A DNA stretch of 25,545 nucleotides from the NCBI GenBank assembly GCA_002179805.1, contig NAVB01000375.1:1-25545 (forward strand), in the 5' to 3' direction. Origin of the DNA: Acanthamoeba lenticulata (Eukaryota > Discosea > Longamoebia > Acanthamoebidae). Made by a program: the position numbers and the translations under genes. The notes beneath the pieces are model-generated. The model saw only the letters and a list, made by a program, of their open reading frames with translations, had not been told where the DNA came from and did no database searches. Below are positions 1 to 9,672 of this stretch, piece by piece. Numbering within the stretch: the first letter of the stretch is position 1; the number at the start of each line of letters is the position of its first letter.

Positions 1-136
1 GGAAGAGATGAGCCGGAATGGCAGCCTTGACCTGACCCAATGTAAAGGGTGCATTGCTCTTCGGCAGGATCGGAGCGCGTGTCTTTCCGCCCTTGGGTGC
101 CTTCTGGTTCAGTGTCTGCGTCGTCGTGATCGTCAT
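1..136 (-). CDS. FAD2: Delta-12 (FAD2-type) fatty acid desaturase, N-terminal fragment
   Basis: The minus strand from the ATG at 136 reads 45 codons (beginning MTITTTQTLNQK) with no stop before the window edge. The segment FTLGQVKAAIPAHLF matches the conserved entry of FAD2-type acyl-lipid desaturases, which place a similar xLxxVxxAIPxHxF just before the first membrane span. These enzymes insert a double bond into oleate in ER membranes. The Acanthamoeba enzyme is known to be bifunctional (delta-12/delta-15), and this start resembles it from memory. The His boxes and membrane spans lie outside the window, so activity cannot be judged. The gene is oriented off the left edge; its promoter must lie in the 137-896 gap shared with the 3' end of the Ras gene. 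Seen: reading frame and motif. Known: family. Inferred: identity and organism. Confidence 0.82.
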   Translation of the reverse strand, partial: MTITTTQTLNQKAPKGGKTRAPILPKSNAPFTLGQVKAAIPAHLF

Positions 137-896
137 CTTGTTCTAGAGAAGAGAAACTGCACAGCGCGACAAGTGCAGTTAGTCTCCAGCCTTTAAACGA
201 ACTCCGCAAATAAGGATCACGAATGTAACGTTATTGCCCCTCAAATTGACACGACATTTGCGAAAATCTAGTTATCTTTGCAAATAGAGCGCATCAAACA
301 TCGGAGCGCGGCGAGGCGTGCGGATTTACCTTGCAGGTGCAATCGAGCGTTCGACAAGGATCCAAATCGGACGAAACCGTCAAATTAGATCGATGAACGA
401 ATAGAAGATGAGAGAACAGCGAGACGCGTAGGTCACGACAGGGGAGAGAGGCTCTTCGGGCGCCTGTACGCTGCGACACTGAGGAGGGCACGAGAGAAAG
501 AAAAAAACGGAGTGGACCGCACCAAACGGGAGGCAAGTTCGGGGTTTTCAGGCCCAGAAGGACCCGCGCGGTTGACCCGCTGTTGGGCTCCGGCCACTTC
601 CTCCGCCCGCTAGCACGTGAGGCCTCAAGTCGCGGGGTATTGGCAGAGATGTTTAGGCAGTGTCGCAGACAGCGTGCTCCCAGAGGCCAGCTTGTTGCTC
701 AGCCCAATTAGGTCTCTATCTTGCAAGCTGACTTCTCTGTTGTTTGTTCTGCCAGCACTAAACCTAACTGTTTACACTTCAGTGCTCGCTCCCTTCCACA
801 GACTTCTGGGCTGTCCTTGCCCAGCCTCCGTATATCTCGCGCAGCTCCTCGCTTTTCTCTCGTCGCGCTCCTCTACAATGGTCGCTTGCTCTGGCG
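137..896. other. 760-nt intergenic region without a supported gene
   Basis: This stretch holds the 5' flank of the desaturase (minus strand) and the 3' flank of the Ras gene (minus strand). Open frames exist on both strands but are short, lack splice support, resemble no family I know, and one simply overlaps the end of the Ras gene antisense. No tRNA fold or clear TATA box was seen. Pyrimidine-rich tracts with AG dinucleotides just upstream of the desaturase ATG (about 140-175) could be an intron acceptor in a 5' UTR, but no donor can be assigned. Confidence 0.6.
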
Positions 897-1936
897 CTAG
901 TAGAGGGTGCATTTGCTTCTTTTTACCTTGCCCGGCCTTGAAAGGATGTTGCTTGGCGGAGTGTTGTTGTACTTCATCCTGAATCTCTTGATGTCGGCGA
1001 CCAGAGTTGTGAAGCATTCGGACACGTTGATGTTATCCTTTGCAGAGGACTCCAAGAACTTACAGCCTGAGAAGGCCACGATGGAACGTGAGGGTCGGTC
1101 GTGGTGAAACTGAGCGCCGAGGGAGCTGGCTGGCTGGCGGGTAGTGTACCCAATTCCTGTGCAAGCTTTTGCCCCTCCTCGGTGGACACCTTCCTGTCCT
1201 GCTCCAAGTCAATCTTGTTGCCCACGAGCACGATCGGGATGTCGTCGCTGTCCTTGGCGCGCAATATCTGATCCCTGAAATTGGGCACCTCGTCGAAGCT
1301 GCTGCGTAGCGTGACCGAATAAACAATCACAAAACCGTGCCCCGTCCTCATGTACTGATCCCGAACGGCCTGCTCGCGCAACCACTCAATTGCGCGATCA
1401 GCGAGTGACAGTGATGGGCTGGTGCACCCAAAGGTGGAAAAAGGCAGCGATGAAAGGCAGGATAGACTGCGTACCGAGAAGTCCTCCTGCCCAGCCGTGT
1501 CAAAGATGTCTAAAATACACTCCTCGTCCTGAAACGTTATTTGCTTTCTGAACAGACGATGTGAGTTACAGTGCGCCAGATAAAAGCGACAAGATGAAAA
1601 GATGATGCTTACCGGTAGCTGTCCTCAAGGGTTGGGTCGTATTCCTTGATGAACTTACGACTTGTGTACTGAATCGTGATGCACGACCTCGAGAGGGAGA
1701 TGTGGTAAGGCAAGTGCAAATAGATTGGGATCCTGAGGGACTTACTTGCCCACACCGCCTACTCCCACCAAAACAAGGCGGTATATCGCGTGGTTGCTTG
1801 CATCGCCGGGAGACCCAAGTACAAGCCCTTTCTCTGTAACTGTACCTTTCTGTACAATTTTGATAAGAAGGTTTTCCAACAATCAAGATCTTGGACGAGA
1901 TAAACGGAAGCGCACACTCAACGTTTCATCTTCCAT
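897..1936 (-). CDS. Ras/Rap-family small GTPase
   Basis: Six exons: 1918-1936, 1746-1833, 1613-1687, 1475-1547, 1150-1384, 897-1066. All phases agree and give 219 aa. Exon 1 is the least certain part. The protein has every Ras signature: P-loop GVGGVGKS (residues 30-37), effector loop YDPTLEDSYR, switch II DTAGQED with the catalytic Gln, NKID, and ESSAK. The first 23 residues precede the usual Ras start. The C-terminus is basic and ends KRSKCTLY, a possible CAAX box, so prenylation and plasma-membrane attachment are likely. The effector loop and Gln61-equivalent are intact, so it should be a regulated GTPase of the Ras/Rap subfamily rather than Rab, Rho or Arf. The P-loop has Val where Ras usually has Ala (position 11 equivalent); the two following glycines are kept. 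It acts as a GTP-dependent signalling switch. A RasGAP-domain receptor is encoded at 6165-9672, but a functional pairing is only inference. Confidence 0.9.
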
Positions 1937-2074
1937 TACGGTATAAAAGACAGCCTTCAGATGATGTGCTGCCGCACCTGTTACGCCTCCCTGTCCGCCA
2001 CAGAGCAGAAAAAGGACAAAATGCCAAAGAGGGAAAGACGTGAAAGCGTAAATGTTTCACAGCACAAAAGAAAG

Positions 2075-2147
2075 CTCCCCGGGCAGGGTTCGAACCTGCG
2101 ACCTCACGGTTAACAGCCGTGCGCTCTACCAACTAAGCTACCGAGGA
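2075..2147 (-). tRNA. tRNA-Asn(GUU), bacterial-type acceptor stem, copy 1
   Basis: The 73 nt fold as a complete cloverleaf: acceptor TCCTCGG/CCGGGGA, D arm, anticodon loop CTGTTAA (GUU), T arm GCAGG-TTCGAAC-CCTGC, discriminator G73. There is no encoded CCA. Pol III A-box-like and B-box-like sequences are present, and a TTTT terminator (minus strand, 2066-2069) follows. The first pair is U1-A72, as in bacterial and chloroplast tRNA-Asn, whereas eukaryotic cytosolic tRNA-Asn normally has G1-C72. The body is identical to the plus-strand copy at 2534-2606. Confidence 0.95.
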
Positions 2148-2319
2148 CCTCTGTAAGGAGTAATTGTCGTCTTAAAACGATCTCGGCCGCCAGCAGCTTC
2201 GCCAAGGTAATGTTGCCTACGCAAACTTGTAGAGAAAGAACTGCCTGCTTGTTTGGCACTACCGTGTGTTATGGCGGAGTCGGCGCACTTGAAGTTGTCA
2301 ACGAACATCCGTATAGGCT

Positions 2320-2392
2320 GGGGGTGTAGCTCACATGGTAGAGCGCTCCGTTCGCATCGGAGAGGCAGCGGGATCGATACCCGTCACCTCCA
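2320..2392 (+). tRNA. tRNA-Ala(CGC)
   Basis: Seventy-three nt with acceptor GGGGGTG/CACCTCC (one G-U pair), anticodon stem CTCCG/CGGAG and loop TTCGCAT, giving anticodon CGC for the Ala codon GCG. Discriminator is A73. The overall sequence is of ordinary eukaryotic tRNA-Ala type. A TTTT run at 2400-2403 can terminate Pol III. GCG codons are frequent in this GC-rich genome, so a CGC isoacceptor is expected. It sits between the two inverted tRNA-Asn copies. Confidence 0.95.
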
Positions 2393-2533
2393 GAACTTCT
2401 TTTATCGTACTCTTTTTACCGGTGTGGTTGGCTGAGTCACGTAGGCCCAGTGCCGTTCTTTGACTTGGTTTGGCATGCTTTTTCCATCGCTGAAGACACT
2501 TGGCTGTAGATGGATACTAGCATCGCTCAGGGG

Positions 2534-2606
2534 TCCTCGGTAGCTTAGTTGGTAGAGCGCACGGCTGTTAACCGTGAGGTCGCAGGTTCGAACCCTGCCC
2601 GGGGAG
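2534..2606 (+). tRNA. tRNA-Asn(GUU), bacterial-type acceptor stem, copy 2
   Basis: Same 73-nt sequence as the copy at 2075-2147 but on the plus strand. Anticodon GUU, U1-A72 end pair, G73, no CCA, TTTT terminator at 2612-2615. The identity between copies continues past the 3' end (CTTTCTTTTG), so the duplicated unit includes the terminator. Together with copy 1 it forms an inverted repeat with a spacer of about 390 nt that contains tRNA-Ala. Confidence 0.95.
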
Positions 2607-2815
2607 CTTTCTTTTGGTCCCGTCGGCATCTCCCATTTATGCACCTGTTCCATTTTTTTGAAGCTGCGTCACAGTTGCGCTAGATGAGTTAGGATGAGTT
2701 GTTGGCCTAAAAAAGGACTGTGAGAGCGACATCAAGCTGTTGGGCTCAGGGCCTCCGTTCGGCTCTGGCTGCACACTTGCCCGATTGTTGTGGCCCAGAA
2801 CTCGCCTCAAGGGCC

Positions 2816-4695
2816 ATGACGCGATGGTTGTGGCCAATGCAACTCACCAAGAAGAGACATTCTCTGGTTGCGATCTACTCCCTGTTTCTTGTGACGATGC
2901 TTGCTACCCCAACCCTCTACTTCATCGATCCTCTTGGGACCTTTGACTTCTTCACTTCTGGCTGGACAAGGAAGGAGACCTACCCACAGCAACTCCGCTT
3001 GTCTTTTGGGTACAACCGCCTCTGCGTTCCACTTGAGCCCTCTAGCAACAATCTTACTTCTGCCTGTTGTAGAGCCCACGAGGACGAGCGCATTGTGACC
3101 TTTGCCACCCCTGTTAACGGGCTGGCGTCAGTGGCCTATGGCCTTGAGAGCGAGGTTTACACGCACGAGGTCGAGGCGAGCACGAACCACTTCACGGGGC
3201 ACAACAGGTTAGGCTTTCAGTGGATCCACTCTGCGGAGCTACAGGTATTCTATCTGCAAATCCGTGCCCTGGTCCTCGGGCTAACCGGTTTGTTGCAGGG
3301 TCTTGCCCCAGGAGCAACTTATTACTACGTTGCCAAGCTTGACAATCACCGCTCGGCAGAGCACTCCTTCGTTGTTCCAAGGAGTGACGAACCGATGAAG
3401 TTTGTGGTCTTTGGTGATCTCGGGCTGGTTGGTGGTGCTGGCACCATCTCCCGCATCTTCCTTGACGAGGTCCACACCCCGCCAGACATGTGCCTGCACC
3501 CTCTTGGTCTCACCTCCCTCTGCCGACCACGCAGGTGAGTACGCGTGATGAACCTGTGGCATTGATCCACACGGGCGACATCGCTTATCATCTCTTTGAT
3601 GATGAAGGCCTGGTACGTTGGCAATCGACAGCTCGAGATGTTGGCTAATGCTCACTATACCGACCAGGAAGGAGATTTGTACTTCCAACTGCTCGAGCCA
3701 CTCAGTGCCCGCATCCCCTACATGGCAAGCGTAGGCAACCACGAACGTGGTCACTACGATCTCTACGAACACTATATCAACCGATTGCACGCTCCCTCAT
3801 GCCGTCCTGATTGACCGAGTCTCACGAACGTCTTGTCTCTCCAGCCGCATGCCAGGCGTGGCCAAAGAAAACGGCAACATGTGGTATAGCTGGGACGTGG
3901 GCCTTGTTCACTTCGTGGCTATCACGACGGACCACATCGACAACGAGAAGCACGACGTTGTGGCGCAGCAGCGTAAATGGCTTCTCGCCGATTTGGACAA
4001 GGCGCAACTCAATCGGTTCGTCCTCCTGGCGGTTCTCCTTTACACTTGACAGTTCACCACAACCTTGCCGTTCAGGGCGCAGAGACCTTGGATCATCGTC
4101 TACGCGCATCATCCGATGTATTGCTCCAACACTGGCGAGTTCTGCAGAGATTTCGCTCCGCTTGTGCAAGCCGAGCTCGAGGACGTCTTTTTGACCTATG
4201 GCGTACGTGGACTAAACAGGACCAGCTCACGACGTGAACACGAGCTCACACGAGACGCATGCGCCCATTCCAGGTGGATGTGTTCATTAGCGCACACCAG
4301 CACTCGTACGAGCGGCTGTGGCCCGTGGTGAAGGGGCAAGTGCTGGCCCGCCACTACAACAGCCCCAAGGCGCCCTTTCAAGTGATCTCAGGAAGCGGTG
4401 GTTGTCCCCTCGAGGGCGGCTTCTGCTTCGACCCGACCATTGGGGCTCGAGGTGCGTGCTTCACTTGGTCTACAAAGTCGAAGTACCTTGAATCCATGAC
4501 GCTCACGCTGCGCCACGATCATCAGGGCCCTGGTCGGCCTTCCGCTGGTGGTTCCCGGGCGTGACCGGCTACGACAGGATGGTGGTGCACAACAGGACGC
4601 ACATCACGTGGGAGCATCTTCTCTCCGCCTCGGGCTACGTTGTGGACGCCATCACCCTCGTCCAGCTCGAACACGGCCCCTTTCCCCGCCGGTGA
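2816..4695 (+). CDS. Purple acid phosphatase-like metallophosphoesterase, membrane-anchored
   Basis: Eight exons: 2816-3244, 3299-3469, 3535-3612, 3668-3803, 3856-4015, 4076-4202, 4274-4451, 4526-4695; phases agree and give 482 aa. Motifs appear in family order: GDLG, GDIAYH, GNHE, AHHPMY and HQHSYERLWP, which supply the bimetal-centre Asp, Tyr, Asn and His ligands of purple acid phosphatases. The C-terminal segment (GYDRM...THITWE) is also typical of the family. An uninterrupted hydrophobic stretch at about residues 16-37 suggests a signal anchor, so the catalytic domain should face the secretory lumen or outside. It would hydrolyse phosphomonoesters at acid pH. I chose the ATG at 2816 because it sits just ahead of the anchor; an upstream in-frame ATG at 2720 is less likely. 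The exon 4/5 junction is weakest: a conserved RMPG-like segment just before 3856 is left in the intron by the only phase-consistent splice I found. Confidence 0.88.
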
Positions 4696-4724
4696 CGTTC
4701 TCTTTACCAAGAGCATAAAACAGT

Positions 4725-4821
4725 GCGCCAATCATGAGTCCATCATCCTTCTTTTCTGCGCCAATCGCGATATCTTATCTATCTGCCCCAATCGCTGTAT
4801 CTTTTTGATTACGCGCCAATC
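4725..4821 (+). promoter_or_regulatory. Cluster of four GCGCCAATC (CCAAT-like) boxes upstream of the aldo/keto reductase
   Basis: The nonamer GCGCCAATC occurs at 4725-4733, 4758-4766 and 4813-4821, with a one-base variant at 4785-4793, all in the same orientation and 27-33 nt apart. The last copy ends 75 nt before the ATG at 4897. Repetition, shared orientation and near-regular spacing suggest binding sites for a CCAAT- or E2F-like factor. The first copy lies only 30 nt after the phosphatase stop. Confidence 0.5.
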
Positions 4822-4896
4822 GCATTTGGGCTCGACAACCTCAAAAGCGCAGTGGCTGGTTCTTTCCTTTCACAAAGCAAACGAACAGAACAAAGA

Positions 4897-6067
4897 ATGA
4901 ACAGCCAAGCGACATCGGTGGTGCCCCAACAGGGATTCGGGTGCATGGGCATGAGCGCCTTCTACACCAGCGCCAAGAACACCGACCCAGAAAAGGCCAA
5001 ACAGGTCATCCACCATGCCGTGAAGAGCGGGGTCACGCTCTTCAACTCGGCCACCTTCTACGGCGAACTCAACGAGGTCGGCTACGGTGCCAACCTGAGG
5101 CTGCTGAAGCACTGCCTGGAGGGAATCGACCGCTCCAAGATCCAGCTCATGGTCAAGATTGGCCTGGACACCAGGTACGTGAAGGCCTCCACTTGGATCA
5201 TCAAGGCGAGACACACGAGACTGACCCTGGCATGGTGCAGGTGTCCCGTGGAGAAGACGGGAACTTCTTGGGTCATGCGCGGAGACGCGGAGGGCCTCCG
5301 CAAGGACGTGGACTTTGCACTGGAGCAGTTGGGAACTGACTACATCGACATCATCGTGCTGTGCCGCGTGCCAACCGATGTGCCCATCGAGGAAAGCGTG
5401 GCCGCGATGCAGGCCATCGTGAAGGAGGGCAAGGCCCGCCACATTGCGCTGTCAGAGGCGAATCCACAGATCATTCGCAGGGCGCACGCGGTCCACCCGA
5501 TCTACTGCATCGAGCAGGAATGGAGGTTTGTGTCTGCCCGCCAATGCGCCCAACGCTGTTAAATGGAGTCTCACCAGCGACAAATCCACCAACACAAACA
5601 GCCTTTGGTCTCGAGACCTTGAGCCCGAGATCGTTCCCACCTGTCGCGAGCTGGGCATCAAGATTGTCGCTTACTCTCCGCTCGGCAGAGGCTTCCTCAC
5701 AGGCGACATCCGCAGCAGGACGGACTCGAAGCTTGACCCTTCAGATATGCGTTTGCACACGCCCCGTTTCTCCGAAGGCAGCTTTGAGGAGAACCTTCGC
5801 CTGGTCGACGCGGTCAAGGCTCTGGCCGACCGCAAGGGCATCACACCGGCTCAGCTGGCCCTCGCTTGGCTTCACGCGCAGGGCCTCGACGTGATCCCGA
5901 TCCCGGGCACCTCCAGCGTGCATCACTTTGACCAGAACTACGCGGCACGACTCGTCGCCCTGACGCCAGAGGAGAAGGCCGAAATCGAGGAGATCTGGAA
6001 GCCCAACGCAGCCAGCGGCGACCGATACCAGGGCAACCGCTTCACCTTCCACCAAAATCCTCTCTAA
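4897..6067 (+). CDS. Aldo/keto reductase family protein with altered catalytic tetrad
   Basis: Three exons: 4897-5174, 5241-5525, 5602-6067; phases agree and give 342 aa. The TIM-barrel family is clear from GFGCMGMSAFY near the N-terminus, EQLGTDYIDI, EGKARHIALSEA, AYSPLGRGFLTG and the C-terminal nucleotide-binding IPIPGTSS. Family members reduce aldehydes and ketones with NADPH in the cytosol using an Asp-Tyr-Lys-His tetrad. Here Tyr55 (SATFYGE) and Lys87 (MVKIGL) are kept, but the Asp position is Asn50 and the His position is Cys134 (IVLCRVP instead of the usual YQHR). The cofactor site looks intact, so NADPH binding is probable while catalysis may be altered. The ATG at 4897 opens the conserved region; a GTG 45 nt upstream is not needed. 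A poly(A) signal follows at 6094. Confidence 0.92.
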
Positions 6068-6093
6068 GAATCATGGCCTTCATTTTAAAACAA

Positions 6094-6099
6094 AATAAA
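6094..6099 (+). terminator. AATAAA poly(A) signal of the aldo/keto reductase gene
   Basis: AATAAA lies 27 nt after the stop codon in AT-rich DNA, suiting 3' end formation of the plus-strand reductase transcript just before the convergent receptor gene. Confidence 0.55.
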
Positions 6100-6164
6100 T
6101 TTGTTATCAACATAAAAAGTTGTATTTGTTTTAAAACAGTCTTATAATAAAATACAAGAGTGGA

Positions 6165-9100
6165 TCAGACGTTGGAGTCGTCTCCAAGCTGGGCCAGCAC
6201 GTCCTTGAGGTCGTCCACCAGCTGGCCGCCGCCGCCGTCCTCGCCCAGGCACTGCTCCACGGCCGACATCCGCCCGGCCAGGTAGCGGTGCAGCACGACC
6301 AGCGACGCCTGCCGGGCCTTGACCGGCACCTCGGTCGTCACCGACTTGCCGCGGTCGGCGCCCGCAAGCAGCTTCTGGTAGAACCGCTCGAGCCCAGCCT
6401 TGTTGGTGGCAATAAACGCATTGAGCTGCTCCATGTAGGCCTCCTTGGCGCCAGGCAGGGTGTCGTTGGCCAGGTTCTGCATGACCTTGGACACGAGGAT
6501 GAACTGCCGCTGGGCCACCGGGTGCGGGGGCGCGTCGAGCAGGCCGTAAACCTGTGGCGCCATGAGGGCTGGGCACAGCATGCGCAGGAACAGGAACCCG
6601 CCCAGCGCCCGGAACCGCGCCTGCGCGCTGAATCGCCCGCCGACCTCGTCGTCGATGTGCCGCATGAGCTGCCGGATGGGCGTCGGCATCAGCCGTTCAC
6701 TGTCGACAATGCACTTGAAGAGCTTCTGGGCGACGAGCCACAGCTCAAGGCTGTTGATGGTCGTGTCCGAGGCCTCGTCGACCTTGTGCGGGTCGATCTC
6801 CATCGTCGACGTCGCCGCGCCAAACACGCGCAAGTTGACACTCCCGCTCACGTCGTCGTCCTCATCCTCGTCGTGCTCGATCTGGTAGCGCAGGCGCTGG
6901 CTGGACTTGGCATCGCCGCTGCTGTTGCCGCCGCCAGCGCTGCGGGAGCCTTCGCCAAAGGTCTCGACGGCGTTGTCGTTGAGGGCATTGACCGACGTGA
7001 CGAGCGTGAACCAAATGTAGGGCAGCGCCGTCATGCGGACGTAGACGCCAAACAGCCGCGCGGCGACGCTGTTGGCCCGGAAGAGGGTGCCCTCCTCGTC
7101 GGCCGCGGCCACTTCGTCGCTGATGCGCCGCTCGAGCAGCGCGTAGCCCTGACCGTGGGCCTCGAACACGCGCATGGTCGCGCGGCTCACGCGGTCGGCC
7201 TCGCTCAGCGGGAGGCTGGCGAAGACGGCGTGCGCCAAGCGGCCGTCCTCGGCCAGCAGCAGCCGCTCGAGCCGCTCGTAGTGTTCGAGCTTCCGCTTGG
7301 GCGGCAGCACGACGCTGGCGCGGGCGTCTCCGCCGCCGGCACCGCCCTCGACGTCGCCGTAGGCCAACGCGGCGTAGTCGGGCTGGACCAGCTTGCGCAT
7401 GCGGCGGCCGTTGCGCCTGCGGGCGAGCAGCACGGCGAGGACCGCGAGCACCAGCAGGAAGACGCAGAGCAACCCGAGGCCGCCGCCCACGACACCGCCG
7501 ACGATGGCGCCCACGTTCGTGTCCGACCCGCCGCCGTTGCCGTCGCCGTTACCGTCGCCATTGCCGCCGCTGGGCGCGGGCGTGGGCGAGGTGATGAAAA
7601 TGGTGATGGCGTCGCTGTAGACGGTGCCGCCGGTGCTGCTGACCACGCAGCGAATCGTCTGGTTGTTGTTCTCGTCGGAGCCGTTGACCCGATACACGCT
7701 GGCGTTGGCGCCCGGGATCGGGCTCCACACCTCCATGAGCGCGCGGCCGTCGTGCCAGCGCAGCGGCACGTCCGGCGCATAGTCCTCCCACGGGAAGGCG
7801 CCGCGCCGGACCAGCGTCCCGTTGACGCCGCCGCCGCCGCCGCCGGTCGAGTCGGTCGAGTTGTCGTTGGTTGGGTCGGTGGTGTTCTCGTAGGAGCGGA
7901 GCTGCCACTGATAGACTGGCGGCGGCACGCCCGAGGCCGAGACGCGGAGCTCGACCCCGACGGCGCCCCGCGGGACGAGCACGGGCCCGACGGTCTGGAC
8001 CGAGATGCTGGGCTGGCTGGCTGTCACCTGCACCTGCGCCGTGGCCGACGTCGACAGCTCACCGTCGGTCGCGCACAGGCTCAGCTGCGTGTTGTGCGTT
8101 GTGGCGGTGAGTCAAGCGGCCAAGGCCGTGGTTTGCGCGGGAAAGGCGGCGTACGACAAAGGAGCCGACGTTGTCAAGCGTGATGGCGGGCTCGATGGCC
8201 GAATCGTTGGAGAGGCTGCCGATGCCGCATAAGCTGCTCAAAATGCTCCACGAATAGGACAGCTGCGGGCCGCTGCCGGTCGTCGAGGCGCCCGAGTAGG
8301 CCAGCCGCTGGTCGGTGGCTTTGACCGTCACGTTAAGCGTCTGCAGGGCGGCCATGCTCACGCTGGAGCCGCCGGCGCCGTCGGCGTCGATGGTGGCCGA
8401 GGGCACGTCGTTGGTGTTGGCCGCGCGGTAGAGCAGCTGGAGCTGGTTCGCGGTCAGCGCGTGGTCGTAGAACTTGAGCTCGTCGAGGTAGCCCCGCAGG
8501 GTCGACGAGCCGTAGCCCAAGTCCGTGTTGCCCGACACGGGCGAGATGCGCCGCGCCGCCGCTGAAGTCGACGTCAACATCAACGTCCACGTCCACGTCA
8601 ACATTCTCAAGGTTGTCGTCATCGTCGTCAACGAGGAGGACATACCGGGCGAGCAGGCGCGGATGGTGCCGTTGAGGGCTACGCACAGGTTGGTCGAGTT
8701 GTAGATGCACGCCACGTGCGCCCAATAGGCGCCGTTGGACGAGTTGAATAGGTTGTTGGCCGTGTTGACGGTGGTCGAGACCTGGTTGCTGAAGAACATC
8801 CGGCAGTAGACCTGGCGGTGGTGGTGGTTGTGATGGTGACGTGACGTCAGAGCAACAAGTGGAAGAGGTCAAGGAGGAGGACGAGTACGCCAGTCTTCTT
8901 GTTGTCGCCGTCCATCGAGGAGAGCTGGAAGATGAGGAAGGACTCGCGGCGGACGATGTTGCGCGTGGAATAGCCAGTGCTCACTTCATTCAACTTGATC
9001 CAGGCCGCCACCGAGAAGGCCGACGACGACGCGCCCGGGAACAGGTTCAGGAGAAACACGCCTGACATCGAGCCCCAAGCCCCGTAAATAAAATTAATGA

Positions 9101-9672
9101 CGAAATAAAAAAAGAATAAAAAAACAAAAAAAAAAAACAACAACAAGATCAGAAGAGAAGAACCACACCACCGGTGGCAGTGGTGATGTAGATTGGGGGG
9201 GGGTGAAGCCACGTACGGCCGTAGGCGTTTTTGGATGTGATGTCGAGTGCCGAGCCGAATCGGCCACCGCTGTCTAGCGTGACCGAGGTGTAGAAGGCGC
9301 ATGCTGTCAACAACAACAACAACGACACGAAACGGTGCAGCACCAACCGTCAGGTTTAAGTAGGCCAACAACAACGTCACACCACATGCTTCGTTGGTGC
9401 GTCGGAGCCCGTTGCAACGGAGGCGCGTACCCGGAGGGGTGTTGTCACAGTAGCCCGTCAGCGCCGTGCACTCGGCTGATGAATGACGCCACCAGGTCAA
9501 TGAATAAAACGTCAACAAGCCTTAAAAACATAAAAAGGTCGCTTCTGCACGCACTTGTGTCAAAGTTGTAGTATGCCACGAGAGCGGCCTGGGCGGAATT
9601 CGCAAAGAACGGCAAGAGGAAGAGCAAGAGAACGCCTCCGCCAGCTCCCTTCGTCCCCACTACCGTCATCAT
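6165..9672 (-). CDS. Single-pass receptor: LamG, PKD-like, Ig-like, transmembrane, cytoplasmic RasGAP
   Basis: Seven exons: 9555-9672, 9431-9475, 9217-9303, 8889-9061, 8646-8811, 8155-8561, 6165-8084; all six junctions keep phase and give 971 aa. Residues 1-29 form a signal peptide ending ANSAQA. Residues 30 to about 235 are a LamG/jelly-roll lectin-like domain (GRFGSALDI, FSVAAWIKL, LRGYLDELKFYDHALT). About 265-350 is PKD-like (LSYSW..., GSFVLSLCATDG). About 355-500 is Ig-like (VYQWQL, IRCVVSSTGG). A Gly/Asn/Asp linker leads to a hydrophobic span at about 523-553, stopped by RRRNGRRMRK. About 610-930 is RasGAP: GTLFRANSVAARLF contains the arginine finger and FLRMLCPALMAP the second conserved Arg motif. 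It should sense an extracellular ligand and switch off Ras at the membrane. Four cysteines before residue 70 may form disulphides. The fused layout is seen; receptor function is inferred. Confidence 0.85.

Noticed and set aside
897..930. A 33-nt intron at the Ras C-terminus (GTAAAAAG...CTACTAG)
   Set aside because: Too short, and reading straight through gives a basic tail plus CAAX box exactly at a stop codon.
617..982. A 121-codon plus-strand open frame in the left intergenic gap
   Set aside because: It ends antisense to the last Ras exon, has odd Cys/Leu-rich composition and resembles nothing known.
6288..8183. A 631-codon open frame on the plus strand
   Set aside because: It is antisense to the receptor's last exon, has Arg/Ala/Val-rich composition typical of GC-rich shadow frames, and shows no domain. 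The minus strand carries the clear RasGAP protein.
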